DNA of 64,000 nt from Psococerastis gibbosa (GCA_963971405.1 OZ020490.1:8170874-8234873); one strand, 5' to 3'. Counted from the stretch's first letter, positions 21,286 to 32,469 are shown. Numbers and translations: made by a program. The notes: generated by a model not told the origin, from the sequence alone.

Positions 21286-21394
21286 ATGTTAGTGGAATAA
21301 GGTCACTGTCAACACACAAGTTAGGTTGTATATGCCAGCTACATTAAGGTGCAATTTGTGTATCAAGTTATTGTGTAGATTAAAATGCAATTGT

Positions 21395-21650
21395 TGTTGA
21401 AATAATTTTTTAAATTATAATTTTTGCTATTTCATAATAAAATAATAATAAAATTAAAAATAATAATAATGAAAATAAATATTAATTTAATAATATTTTT
21501 GTTTGTCTATGACATTGTCTGTGACACTGTTTAGAGTTTACAATGTTTTTTTACTTCCTTGCTACAAAGATGGCGAATACACAATATTAATTAAAAGTGT
21601 GATATTTTTTTATCTATAAATTTAAAACCGATCCAAGGCATAACCCAACA
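21395..21650 (+). repeat. 5' LTR of copia C
   Basis: It starts TGTTGAAATAATT and ends CCCAACA. It is AT-rich and the same as the 3' LTR over its full length by eye. Confidence 0.95.
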
Positions 21651-21664
21651 GGTTATGGGCCCAG
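21651..21664 (+). other. Primer-binding site of copia C
   Basis: GGTTATGGGCCCAG directly abuts the LTR. This is the copia-type site for an internal fragment of initiator tRNA-Met. Confidence 0.9.
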
Positions 21665-21779
21665 ATAAATCGGGAAACCAAGATGTTCCGTAAAATCAAT
21701 TAAAAAGAAAAATTAAAAATAATAATTAAAATTGTCGCGTGTGCAAAGTGCTTGTGTAACCTAATCTTACCAGTACACC

Positions 21780-24700
21780 ATGCACGAAGACGTAAAAATT
21801 GAAAAATTAAATGGTCCAAACTACCTCACGTGGAAATTTCAAATAGATGTCATCTTAAAATCGATATATGCGTACGACATTGCAACCGGAACGGAACCTT
21901 TACCAAGTATCCTTACCAAGGATAAAAAAGATGATACATCGTGGATAAAAACTGACATAAAAGCTCAACGACTAATTGTAACCTCAGTGGATAGCAGCCA
22001 AATTGTGCATTTACTAACATGTACAACATCAGCCGAAATGTATAAAGCATTAAATGATCTCTACAATAAGGACACTCATCAACAAAAATGTTCTCTTCTA
22101 ACGGATTTTTACAACTTTAAATTGGAAGATGTCAACAAGGGAATTGCTGAAATAAAAATAATTATCCATAGACTAGCTTCATTGGGAGAAAAGTTAACAG
22201 ACGAGATGGTTGTAACAAAGATTGTATCTTCTCTTCCCGAAAAATTCAACGCCTTCAGAAGTGCTTGGGAGTCAGTCACTGCAAAAGATAAGACGCTTGC
22301 CAATCTTTTTTCTCGCCTTCAATTAGAGGACGAACGATGTGGAAACAACTCAGTAGCATTCAAAACACTAGCCCAAGGTAAAAGTACTCTATCTAATTCT
22401 AATTTTAAAAATAAAAATGAACTTTTCTGTACGTATTGCAAATTAAGAAATCATAGGATTGAAAAATGTTTTAAAAAAGCTAGAGATGAAAGAAATACGC
22501 TTTATTGCGGAATTTGTAAAAAGAGGAATTCGCACCGATCCTCAGAGTGTTTTTTCCGTAACAGAAATAGAGAAAATGGTGACAGCAATAATAATAAAGT
22601 TTTTTTGGTATCTAAAAATTCCAATTACTTTAATAATAATAAAAGTATTAGCTTAGCTGTCGATAGTGCAGCAAGTAAACATTTAGTTAATAATTTAAAT
22701 TGTCTTGAGAATAGTAATCCTGCAATATCAAAATTCAGTTTAGCAAAAAAGAATGAATCCTTATTTGGAACGGCCATAGGAACATTAAAGAGTGAGAGTG
22801 TGACATTAAACAATGTAGTTTACGTACCGGAGTTATCTCAAAATCTTCTTTCTGTTAAAAAAATCACCGATAAAGGTGGGTTTGTATTATTTTCAAAAGG
22901 AAACGTAGAAATTATTAATTCAAAATTCGAAACTGTCATGGAAGGTAAAGAAAATAACGGTTTGTTCGTTGTTAATTTAAAATATGGTAAAAACCAAAAT
23001 TTAAAAAATAGAGAAAATATTTTTTCTGTGAATGATTATGACGACATTTATGAATGGCATAGAAAATTAGGTCATATTAGTTTTAAAAATTTGCAAAGAC
23101 TTGCAACAATGTCAGATGGAATAAAAATAACTAAAAATTCTTTAGATATTAAAAATTGTGAAATTTGTATTAAAGCTCGACATGCTCGTGATCCCTTTAG
23201 TGGAAATTTAAAGCGTGCTACTCGAATGCTCGAAATAATTCATAGTGACGTCGAAGGTCCCTTTGAAATTGAATCTATTGATCAATGCAAATATTATGTA
23301 TCAATAATTGATGATTTTACGTGTTATAGTGAAGTACATCCTATAAAAGCAAAATCAGACGCAGCAAATGTTATAAAAAATTTTATTTTGCGAGCCGAAA
23401 ATGAAAAAGGTTTAAAAGTATGCAGATTTAAATGTGACGGTGGAGGTGAATACCTGCCATTAAAACAATGGTTTTATAATAGAGGAATATTTTTTGATGT
23501 AACTGCTAGTTATAGTCCTCAAATGAACCCTCGTTCAGAAAGATTAAATCGGACAATTACTGAAAAAATAAGAAGTTTACTCTTTGATAGTAATGTTAAT
23601 AAAAATTTATGGAGTGAAGCGGCTAAGACAAGTTGTTTTTTACTTAATCGCAGTCCAACAGTTAATAGCAAGGCAACGCCTATAGAAAATTGGACTGGAA
23701 AAAGACCAGATTTAAAAAATTTAAAAATTTTTGGTTCTGAAGCTTATGCCAAAATTCTACCTCGTGTTAAGAAGCTTGATGAAAGATCAAGAAAATTGAT
23801 ATTCGTTGGTTATAATCATAATGGTTATCGTTTGTTTGACCCAAACATTAAAAAGATTGTTATTTCTAGGGATGTTATTTTTCCTGAAAATTCACTTAAA
23901 ATTAAAAATAAGCTAAAACCTGAAGAAATGGTAAAACTTGATTTTAATGTTTCAGAATTTTTCAAGGATTCAGAGTCTGAATCAGACAAGCACCAAGTGA
24001 GCCCACGTAGAGTCAATGAATCTGTGGAGGAAATAATCAGTGAAAATGATGCTGACGGTGAGTCTGAATCAGAACCTGAAACTCCAAAGGAATACCCTTA
24101 TAAATTAAGAAGTAGAATTAATCTACGGAAACCTGCTACACTTGATGATTGTGAAACTAATTTAACTGATCTATTTGATGATAGCGTATATTTAACGTTT
24201 GAAGAAGCCGTAAAAGGCAATGAATGTAAAGAATGGGTAGATGCTGTAGAGAAGGAGAAAGAATCGTTGATTTCTAATAAAACTTGGATTTATATTCCAA
24301 AAGCAGAAGCTGAAAATAATAAGATTTTGACTTCTCGCTGGATTTTTCGCAAAAAAGATAATAATACTTTTAAAGCCAGACTCGTTGTAAGAGGTTTCGA
24401 ACAAGAAAATGGCATAGATTTTACCGATATATTTAGTCCAGTGGTAGATTCAAATAGTTTACGATTGTTATTTGCTTTAGCAGCAAAGAAAAAAATGCTA
24501 ATTGCTTCATTTGATATAAAATCTGCATTTTTAAATAGCGATCTTAATGAGAAAATTTTTATGCATATTCCGGAAGGATTTAAAAACGCTAAAAACAAAG
24601 ACAAAGTATGTCTATTAAAAAAGTCATTGTACGGACTTAAACAATCTCCAGCATTGTGGAATTCTAAGTTGAATGATTATTTATTATCGATTGGTTTACA

Positions 24701-25676
24701 GAGATTAAAATCAGATCCTTGTATTTATTGTAATACTGATAAAAGCTTGATAATTTCAATTCATGTTGATGATGGATTAATAATAAGTAAAAATGAATTG
24801 ATGTTGAATGTTTTTGTAAAAAAGCTAAGCAAACTTTGCGAAGTTACCTATAACAAAGACATAAAGAAATATGTAGGTATTGAAATTTTGAGAACTAAAG
24901 CTGGTATAAAAATTAGCCAGGAGAAATATGTTGAAAACATGCTTAAAACTTATAATATGTCGGAAGCAAATTCTGTTAAAACTCCAATATGTAATCAAAA
25001 GTCAGATAACAGTAAAAATATATCCTTTCCATACCGCGAAGCAGTCGGTAGTCTCTTATATTGTTCTACTAAAACACGACCAGATATAACTTTCAGTGTG
25101 AATTATGAAAGTCGTTGTATTGAACCTAAAACTGATAATGTTTCCGATGTAAAAAGAACTTTAAGATATTTAAAAGGTACAAAGAATTTAGGAATAACTT
25201 ATAATGGTTCAAATTGTAATAAACTAATTGCATATTCAGATGCAAGTTACGCAGATGATGAAATATCTCGGAAAAGTACCACAGGTTTCGTGATTTACTA
25301 TTGTGGCGGACCTGTAGCTTGGTGTTCAAAGAAACAAAATATTGTAACACTTTCCACTACTGAAGCTGAATATATAGCAGCTGCAGAATGTCTAAAAATG
25401 TGTTTGTTTTTGAAATCTTTAATCCAGGAATTAACTGGTGAAAAATTGGAAATCTTACTATTTGTTGATAATACTAGTGCAATTGAAGTAATGAAAACTG
25501 GTTGTGGAAAACGAACAAAGCACATAGATGTAAGATATAAATTTATTACTGATCTAGTAAAGAACAAGGTAGTAGAAGTAAAACATGTTCCAAGTAGTGA
25601 ACAAGCAGCAGATATTTTTACAAAAGCTCTACCTAATTCTTCATTTGAAAAGTTTAGAAAAATGCTTGTTGATTAA
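21780..25676 (+). CDS. Copia C gag-pol polyprotein (1298 aa), intact
   Basis: The ORF starts 116 bases after the primer site and runs without a break. Domains in order: UBN2-type gag (about 1-200); two Cys/His knuckles (about 217-256); aspartic protease with VDSAAS (Asp 295); GAG-pre-integrase HHCC (about 420-465); integrase core with HSD (Asp 490), KCDGGGEY (Asp 553) and NPRSER (Glu 587); RT with FDIKSAFLNSDL and HVDDG (Asp 997-998); RNase H from about 1110 with SDASYAD, TTEAEY and VDNTSA. The catalytic acids are present. The usual YVDD is HVDD and the usual NG before the integrase Glu is NP, two variants worth noting. The protein would make particles, copy the element RNA and integrate the DNA. 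Confidence 0.95.
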   Translation: MHEDVKIEKLNGPNYLTWKFQIDVILKSIYAYDIATGTEPLPSILTKDKKDDTSWIKTDIKAQRLIVTSVDSSQIVHLLTCTTSAEMYKALNDLYNKDTHQQKCSLLTDFYNFKLEDVNKGIAEIKIIIHRLASLGEKLTDEMVVTKIVSSLPEKFNAFRSAWESVTAKDKTLANLFSRLQLEDERCGNNSVAFKTLAQGKSTLSNSNFKNKNELFCTYCKLRNHRIEKCFKKARDERNTLYCGICKKRNSHRSSECFFRNRNRENGDSNNNKVFLVSKNSNYFNNNKSISLAVDSAASKHLVNNLNCLENSNPAISKFSLAKKNESLFGTAIGTLKSESVTLNNVVYVPELSQNLLSVKKITDKGGFVLFSKGNVEIINSKFETVMEGKENNGLFVVNLKYGKNQNLKNRENIFSVNDYDDIYEWHRKLGHISFKNLQRLATMSDGIKITKNSLDIKNCEICIKARHARDPFSGNLKRATRMLEIIHSDVEGPFEIESIDQCKYYVSIIDDFTCYSEVHPIKAKSDAANVIKNFILRAENEKGLKVCRFKCDGGGEYLPLKQWFYNRGIFFDVTASYSPQMNPRSERLNRTITEKIRSLLFDSNVNKNLWSEAAKTSCFLLNRSPTVNSKATPIENWTGKRPDLKNLKIFGSEAYAKILPRVKKLDERSRKLIFVGYNHNGYRLFDPNIKKIVISRDVIFPENSLKIKNKLKPEEMVKLDFNVSEFFKDSESESDKHQVSPRRVNESVEEIISENDADGESESEPETPKEYPYKLRSRINLRKPATLDDCETNLTDLFDDSVYLTFEEAVKGNECKEWVDAVEKEKESLISNKTWIYIPKAEAENNKILTSRWIFRKKDNNTFKARLVVRGFEQENGIDFTDIFSPVVDSNSLRLLFALAAKKKMLIASFDIKSAFLNSDLNEKIFMHIPEGFKNAKNKDKVCLLKKSLYGLKQSPALWNSKLNDYLLSIGLQRLKSDPCIYCNTDKSLIISIHVDDGLIISKNELMLNVFVKKLSKLCEVTYNKDIKKYVGIEILRTKAGIKISQEKYVENMLKTYNMSEANSVKTPICNQKSDNSKNISFPYREAVGSLLYCSTKTRPDITFSVNYESRCIEPKTDNVSDVKRTLRYLKGTKNLGITYNGSNCNKLIAYSDASYADDEISRKSTTGFVIYYCGGPVAWCSKKQNIVTLSTTEAEYIAAAECLKMCLFLKSLIQELTGEKLEILLFVDNTSAIEVMKTGCGKRTKHIDVRYKFITDLVKNKVVEVKHVPSSEQAADIFTKALPNSSFEKFRKMLVD

Positions 25677-25759
25677 ACTTTTTATTGTATTTCTATATAA
25701 TGAAGGAATTTTATTTTATTTTACTAAAAGTTTGGAATTTAATTATTCATGCAAAAATT

Positions 25760-25769
25760 AAGGGGAGGA
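25760..25769 (+). other. Polypurine tract of copia C
   Basis: AAGGGGAGGA directly precedes the 3' LTR, as expected for plus-strand priming. Confidence 0.85.
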
Positions 25770-26025
25770 TGTTGAAATAATTTTTTAAATTATAATTTTT
25801 GCTATTTCATAATAAAATAATAATAAAATTAAAAATAATAATAATGAAAATAAATATTAATTTAATAATATTTTTGTTTGTCTATGACATTGTCTGTGAC
25901 ACTGTTTAGAGTTTACAATGTTTTTTTACTTCCTTGCTACAAAGATGGCGAATACACAATATTAATTAAAAGTGTGATATTTTTTTATCTATAAATTTAA
26001 AACCGATCCAAGGCATAACCCAACA
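25770..26025 (+). repeat. 3' LTR of copia C
   Basis: The 256 bp have TG..CA ends and are the same by eye as the 5' LTR. ATTGT follows. Confidence 0.95.
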
Positions 26026-26030
26026 ATTGT

Positions 26031-27542
26031 AACGTAATTTTCCTTTTTCAAACAGTTACTTCCACGTTGTGGGTTCAAATAACCTCTTACACATGGTCAA
26101 AACTGACTCGTAAGTGTCCAACTTAACGTGATTAAATTATTGTAGGTCACACATTTCACATTTTTTTGTTAACTAGGCATATATGGTTGTGCTAACATCT
26201 TACGGGCATATCTCATAGCACTGACAAGAGATCTAACAAAGTGAGTGCGTAGGTTTTAAAAAATTTTATTTAAAAAATTGTAATTTACCAAATGTACCTT
26301 TTACTATTTTTCCTTCTCACTTGAACACTTCACAAACAAGGAATGAATGATGACTTAAACAAATTTTAGTTGTTTTGCTACACAAATGAGTTGCACATGC
26401 TAACGATTTTCCATTTTGAAAATTAAAACCAAGTAATATATGTAAGGTGTTGGATGGTATACAACTGAAAATGTTTAAAAAAACAGGCACGTGAAATATG
26501 TTTACTCACCTCACTTCCCGTCGTAGTTCAAATTTATATTGGCTCACAAAACTTATTAAAAATATATAATATTATTAAAGGCCGCTGTGTGTTGTCCAAT
26601 GTCGGAATGTCCGTTGTTTTCATAGAAATATATTAACTAGAACGGCGGGAGGCATAGTAACCCTTACGGGGCACCCCTTAACCATAAGCCAAATATCAGA
26701 GATAAGTATCAACGTTAAATATGTCGAAGTCTTACACATTGCAGAACGGATATCTGACTCAGTCTCAACCCTGTACTTAGCTTATAGAGGCTACACTAGC
26801 CGCCATGTTGACAAGGATCTGCAGCCACGGGGTGTTTGTAGTAAATCACAAACAGGTTTTACCAACATCAAATTAAAAAAAAAAAAAACAATTTCACGGT
26901 TGGCTATCGTGGTTTTGGGTCAGGGCCAATCAGAACAGTTCCCGCGTATAACGAAAACCTCCATTGAAGTTAAACGCCCCTGGGTATAGTCTCAGCGCAT
27001 TATCACGTCCCACTATGTTCCCGGGGGAGACCCCCGGGCCCCCCTTGTGCTCAATTCAATTAATTACCTATAATATTGCTCTGAAAATGCGTAAACCCCC
27101 CATATTACAGCCCTATTTTTCAAAAATAAAAATGCCGTGTTTAATCTTATATAGCCCCCTCCTTGGTCTCATTCTAGATCCGCGCCTGACCGCGCTCCCC
27201 CCCCCCCCCCAATTCGGCGTCCCTGCTAACTCATCTCTTTGTACCTACTATTTATGTATTGTAGTAGTTCTCATGTGGTGAACCAGCTTACCAGCGAGCG
27301 GAGACCAATGGCAACTGTTCGCTTTCTCTCATCATTCTGTCAAAAAAAATTAGTTATATCGTATTTGTCCTAAGCAAATGGGTTATCCCATGATTGTTTC
27401 TATAGTATCGACTTGAATCCATTACTTTTAATTTATATAAATTGGGAACATGAAAGGCACAATATTATACTACGAGTAGCCTACCTGTACATTGAGCTAT
27501 GTCTTGAAGTACCTACCTGACTTCATTTTTCTTAAGGCTTAC
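26031..27542. other. P450 intron 4 remainder with a C-rich repeat fragment
   Basis: No gene is seen. From about 26960 to 27240 the sequence has CCCGGGGGAGACCCCCGGG followed by GCTCTGAAAATGCGTAAA and a poly-C run. This is a dispersed repeat also found near 32480-32960 and repeated inside 49981-51208. Confidence 0.5.
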
Positions 27543-27755
27543 CTCTCAGTTGGTTTCTTTTGATTGTACTAATTTCATTAGCTGCTGTCGCATATCTTGA
27601 CTGAATTTCTTTAACTCTTGCTTCATAGAATGACATTTTGAATGCCCAAAGGTCAAAAGTTAGAATGCCGTTGGTTACAACTGTAACCATGTCTTTTTCT
27701 AAATGGTGTACACAATTTCTGATGGATTCAGTTACGTCCATATCAAATCCTGACC
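27543..27755 (-). pseudogene. P450 exon 4
   Basis: It opens after CACACACAG, reads FDMDVTESIRNCVHHLEKDM and a WAFKMSFYEARVKEIQ segment in the place of helices F-G, and ends GAGAG|GTAAGC, phase 1. The frame is open throughout. Confidence 0.7.
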
Positions 27756-28068
27756 CTGTGTGTGAAGAAGAGATAAGGTTTTACAATGAGATTATTAGCC
27801 TTAATGTGTGGGTATCTGATGCGATTCAAACCATTTATATGTAAACAGCGGTTTATCGAAGGACTAAAACATAATAATAGACCTAAAATTGACAGTTGTT
27901 TATCTTGATACAATGAATAGGAGCCCGATGAATAATTATAAATTATTTATAATCAGCATTGAGAAACGGCTTATTCCAAGCCCATGTTGTACCAATACTA
28001 GACTTATTCGTGCCATTAACCGTTTAATAAATTGACTTAAAGTTGAAAGGGTACCCTCCTTGCTTACC

Positions 28069-28213
28069 AAAATTAGAGAATTAAGGACAATTTAGGCTTG
28101 GCGGGATTCGAACTCACGATCGTACTTACTGTAGGTGGTAACACGAAGCCCCGACAAGGTATTGATCGTGGTTTGATTCCCGCCAATGCCAAATTTTCCT
28201 TGATTCTTTAATT
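28069..28213. repeat. Inverted pair of tRNA-like (SINE-type) arms
   Basis: The arms of about 57 bp are inverted copies. Read on the minus strand, the left arm contains GTGAGTTCGAATCCCGCC, a good pol III B-box. The right arm has GTGGTTTGATTCCCGCC in the same position. No complete tRNA fold is visible. Confidence 0.5.
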
Positions 28214-28221
28214 TTAGTTAT

Positions 28222-28470
28222 TGGAGTCAGCCTTACTAGTCGTCCCGGAGTCTACTAAATGACTAGCCTTTGGAGTCAGTCTATGTGAGTCAATTCCACT
28301 GAATAGCCATCAGAGTCAGTCTGTACGAGTCAACTCCACTGGCAAGCCTTTGAAGTGAGTCCGCAGGAGTTGACTCCACTGACTTAAACGTCAGAGTCAG
28401 TCTGTGTGAGTCGACTACCACTGACTGGCCTTTGAAGTGAGTCCGTATTAGTCGACTACACTTAAAGTTA
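28222..28470. repeat. Minisatellite, unit about 40-45 bp
   Basis: Words like GAGTCAGTCTGTGTGAGTC followed by ACTCCACTG recur about five to six times with drift. It lies in P450 intron 3. Confidence 0.7.
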
Positions 28471-28949
28471 CACATGACTAGTCCGCAGTTGAGTAACAAC
28501 TTACTGCTTGACTTGTACCCAAACTTAGTCTTAGTCACATCTTAGCCTTTGTCTTAGTCTTATGTCACGCTGACACCTATCACATTGTATCTGTTGTTTT
28601 ACACAAGCATTATATTTAACAAAGGGCTTGCATTGACTGCTGTGTTAATAGTCATTAGGAGCCCATTAATTGTCAGGGGAAGGGGCAATGTAAATCCAAA
28701 TTACCCTTTGTTAAATAATATTACACCATTGCCATTAACCTTTACCAATAAATTGTAAGCATGAACAACTTCTTCAGTTGTGCCCGCTGTGTGTTGACAT
28801 CGAGGATGTTTAACAGTTAAATTGTCACCGGTTCAAATTTATCCGGTAATATTCTACCGATACTACTACCCCCCCCCCCTTCCCCAACTCACAAAAAAAT
28901 CAACAAAAGTAAAGTGAACTAACCGCTCATGAAATAAAACAACACTTAC

Positions 28950-29138
28950 AGCATATGACACGTGTAGTAGTTTCGTGGACTATGGGGGTTAGCTTAAACC
29001 ATCCTCCGTCATAGGCTTTCTTCACCAGATTATTTTCCAACAGCTCGGATGCTCGATAGAAACTATCGATAACTATGTTTTGACAGCTTCCAACGAAACA
29101 CTTCACTATGACCTTTTTTATTGACTTAAATGTTTCCC
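28950..29138 (-). pseudogene. P450 exon 3
   Basis: It opens after CTTCCAG and reads GETFKSIKKVIVKCFVG, matching the helix C region (usual W-x-x-x-R is F-x-x-x-K here), on to a TTTRVIC stretch. It ends GCT|GTAAGT, phase 1. The Trp and Arg that normally contact heme propionates are replaced. Confidence 0.7.
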
Positions 29139-29489
29139 CTGGAAGCAACGAGGTAAGTAGGACATGAAAATTGAGTTGAATGATGTGATCCCGACCCTTT
29201 ATGTTCAAATGTCAGACAATTTCAAGAGCTTTTATTTCATGTACAACTTTTCACATCCGATGATACCTAACACGCCTACCTAACAGGTCATGTTCACAAA
29301 AACTTCATGTTCAAATTACTAAAGCCATAACATCATGATGTGTTAAATTTTTTTATTCAAGGTTAAATTTATAATTTGAATTTGGATTTTTTGTTTTTTT
29401 GTTTTGAAGACATTCGACCATGAACGAAGTTAGGTAGGTAAGTTGCTAGTAGTAATAAATTCATCGAGGATGCTAAACACAGAGACGTC

Positions 29490-29965
29490 ACTCAGGAGCT
29501 GAATGTATGTGAAAGGAACTGTGGTCTGCGTAGTTAATTTATTAAAAAGCACCGAAGCTGGGACAGGTCATAAAAAGGTGTTCAAAACTGCCCTCTATCG
29601 AACCGCAATAAGTGCAAGCAGGGCTGTTGCCTTTCCTCAAAATTGTGTGAATATAGCTAGGGCTAAGACCGTGGTCCGCCCTGAATCGGCAAAGAGATTC
29701 CGCCTAGGTGCTTTCTCAATTTGTTTGAACCATGGCACTCGGGGAGGGGATGGGTTAAAAGCTTTGAAGAATTTGCCCGTCCCAGATATTCTGTAAGCTA
29801 ATTCCCATTGTTGTCTATAAGGTTGATTGAGGGATAGAACTCATCTTTGGGCAATTTTACTTCCATCAGTGCGCCCTTCTCAGTTCTCCGCACCCAGTTT
29901 AGCCAAGGCATCCACCTTGTATCCACTATTAAAGTATTTTACTGTGGATCATTGCGTTTTTCTTC
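29490..29965 (-). pseudogene. LINE RNase H and C-terminal fragment
   Basis: The minus strand reads VDALAKLGAE (end of RNase H), a YRQQWELAYRI segment and, after a frameshift, HGLSPSYIHTILRKGNSPAC with CTYCGSIEG and FEHLFMTCPSF. This Cys/His tail is typical of R1/I-type LINEs. Stops and frameshifts show decay. It lies in P450 intron 2. Confidence 0.6.
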
Positions 29966-30069
29966 CTTCTCCCTCTACTCATGATGTTCTCCAAGTTCCA
30001 CGAAGTCACCAAGGAAACTCTCACAAGGATCCACCTTGTCACTGTATTTAATGCCTGCATACATAATAT

Positions 30070-31808
30070 AAGAACCGGTCCGAGTTTCCTCGAACATGCT
30101 TTCCAATTTATCAATTAGTAGATTGATAAAATGAGTAATTTCATTGTAAATAATTTTCCGGCCGTCAAAATCCGGATATTCCGGGAGGGGGGGGGGGGTG
30201 TCCACCTCACGTCACTGGAGGTGAGGTAAAATCTAGATAGGTCAGACCACCACATTACCACACATCAATAATGGCAGAGCACACAATGCATTTGAGCGTG
30301 TTTTTCAAAAAACAATTTTTTTGCACAAAATTAAATAGCTTTTTGGGAAAGCAACCTGTCCGGTTTCGTTACTAGATTTAACACCTAAAACATGCCTGAA
30401 CGTAGAAATAATCGATAGAAGGGTTTCGCAGAAAAATTACTTTTTGGTCATTTTTCATGAAAATTGAGTTATTTTTATATTTTTACCCCAAAAAGCAAAC
30501 TATCAAGGGGCAAGCGATCCACCGCATTTTGTCAACAATAATAACGACTACATTATATGTGAATTTAAAAGAAATCATTGGAACCGTTTTTGAGAAATAA
30601 TTTTTTTAGACGTTTTTTTGGAGTTTTTTGAGAATAAAACCCCCCCAAATCGAGTTACCCCAAAATGAAAAAAAATAATCTTGAGGTATGATTTTTGTGA
30701 ACCTACATGCCAAATTTCATCATAATCAACTGAGTAATTTGCCCGGAAATCGACATAGCGACAGACAGACAGAGCTACAGACAGACGTTTCGTAAAAACC
30801 ACTTTTTTGGGTTCCTGGGACCTCGAAACGTGTAAATCCGTTTAAATCTCGTAATCGAAAATTTCGACCATCACAAAGCTTTCCTTATACTACGTATAAA
30901 TTGGAAAGCAATAAATAATACATAATATTTTTGCTTTCCAATTTATACGTAGTATAAGGAAAGCTTTGTGACGGTCCAAATTTTCGATTCCGAGATTTCA
31001 ACGGAATTACACGTTTTGAGGTCCCAGGAACCCAAAAAAGTGGTTTTTACGAAATGTCTGTCGGTCTGTCTGTCTGTCGCTCTGTCTGTCTATTCATCGA
31101 TTTCCGGGCAAACTACTCAGGTGATTATTATGAAATTCAGCATGTAGGTTCACAAAAATCATGCCTCGGAAGCATTTTTTTTATTTTGGGCTAACTCAAT
31201 TTGGGGGGGTTTTATTCTTAAAAACTCCAAGAAAACGTCTAAAAAAATTATTTCCCAAAAACGGCTTCAAAAATTTCTATGAAATTCACATATATTGTAG
31301 TCGTCATTAATGTTAATAAAATGCGGGGGGTCGCTTGCCCCTTGATAGTTTGCTTCTGGGGGTAAAAAAATAAAAATAACTAAATTTTAATGAAAAATTA
31401 TTAAAAAATAAATTTTCTGTGAAACCTTTCTATCGATGATTTCTACCTTCAGGCATGTTTTAGGTGTTAAATTGACTAACGAAACCGGATAGGTTACTTG
31501 CCCAAAAAACTATTTGGTTTTGTGCAAAAAAATGTTTTTTTGAGAAAATGATAGAAAATTCACGCTCAAATGCACTGCGTGCTCTGCCATTATTGCTGTG
31601 TGGTAATGTGTTGGTCTGACCTATCTAGATTTTACCTCACCTCCAGGGACGTGAGGTGGACAGCCCCCCCCCCCCCCCCCCCCCGAGATATCGGAAATTA
31701 AACCATAGGAAAATTATTTACCATGAAATTACTCATTTTCTCTACTATATATATCTACTAATTTTGATAATTTGGAAAGCATGTTCGAGTAAACTCGGAC
31801 CGGTTCTT
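30070..31808. mobile_element. Foldback element, 1.7 kb near-perfect palindrome
   Basis: Two arms of about 840-880 bp (30070-30911 and 30931-31808) are inverted copies around a spacer of about 20 bases. The tips are AAGAACCGGTCCGAGTTT. Each arm has a poly-C/G tract near 30190 or 31670, a GACAGACAGAC run and CTATCAAGGGGCAAGCGA. No ORF is credible. Single-arm relatives occur at 7861, 16888 and 62461. It lies in P450 intron 2. Confidence 0.85.
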
Positions 31809-32103
31809 TGGTATAGAGTATGGATTATTTTATGCGAAATGTTTTGTCTCTCATTTTTGTCTAAATTAGTTTTTGGGTTAAATATAAAAAACTTGATCAT
31901 ATTATTTAAAAATATTCATGGACGGGATCTTTGAACTTTAATAAGGACTTTTAATTATTTGTTGGTAATTTTCATTATCAGCTTCATGTGAATCTTGGCT
32001 TGACCCCTGTTTATCTGACTATCTTAAATAAATAAATAAGGACTTTTTGTTGTTTCTATTACGAAGCCAACCTAGCGGACAGAACTGTGTATAATATATT
32101 TAC

Positions 32104-32307
32104 CTCCTGCTTGAATAAGTCCTGTCTTTCCCGCGATCGCGTCTAGTGGCCGGTAGTGCTCACTCTTACTGAGTAAGTCGCGATTTTGGAAAAGAATTTG
32201 CAGATGTTCGGCATTTGCAGTCACCGCACAAAAACCAGGCAGCCATACACACCCAAATTCTTCATCTGTGATATTTCGTTGATAGTGTAAGCATAACTTA
32301 TATAAAT
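32104..32307 (-). pseudogene. P450 exon 2
   Basis: It starts after TTTTCAG and joins exon 1 in phase. It reads VWLPGFCAVTANAEHLQILF and then a LLSKSEHYRPLDAIAGKTGL stretch, the normal N-terminal lobe of CYP4-like enzymes. It ends GGAG|GTAAAT, phase 1. Confidence 0.8.
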
Positions 32308-32469
32308 CTGAAAATTAAAATAAATTATGTTAAATATTACAATATGTCAATGATAAGCATGTCTCTGCTTGTTCATTGTCGCTTGTAGCTGGTGTAGGTT
32401 GACATTGAGCAGTACCAGATGGCCAGTGGCCAGAATTTAAATGGAATCAATACGAGTGACGTTCAATAT

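Larger units (their letters stand above)
21395..26025 (+). mobile_element. Copia C: full-length, recently inserted Ty1/copia element
   Basis: Two 256-bp LTRs look identical by eye (21395-21650 and 25770-26025). They are flanked by the 5-bp duplication ATTGT at 21390-21394 and 26026-26030. Primer site, purine tract and a single 1298-codon gag-pol ORF are all present. The element lies in P450 intron 4 in the opposite orientation to that gene. Identical LTRs mean a very recent insertion. Confidence 0.95.

Noticed and set aside
22109-25567. Minus-strand ORFs opposite copia C
   Set aside because: They are antisense shadows of an intact polyprotein.
28222-28470. Regular repeats as a CRISPR array
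   Set aside because: Units are contiguous and diverged without unique spacers, and the genome is eukaryotic.
29975-31934. ORFs within the foldback palindrome
   Set aside because: They are short, mirror each other and depend on homopolymers; no domain is present.
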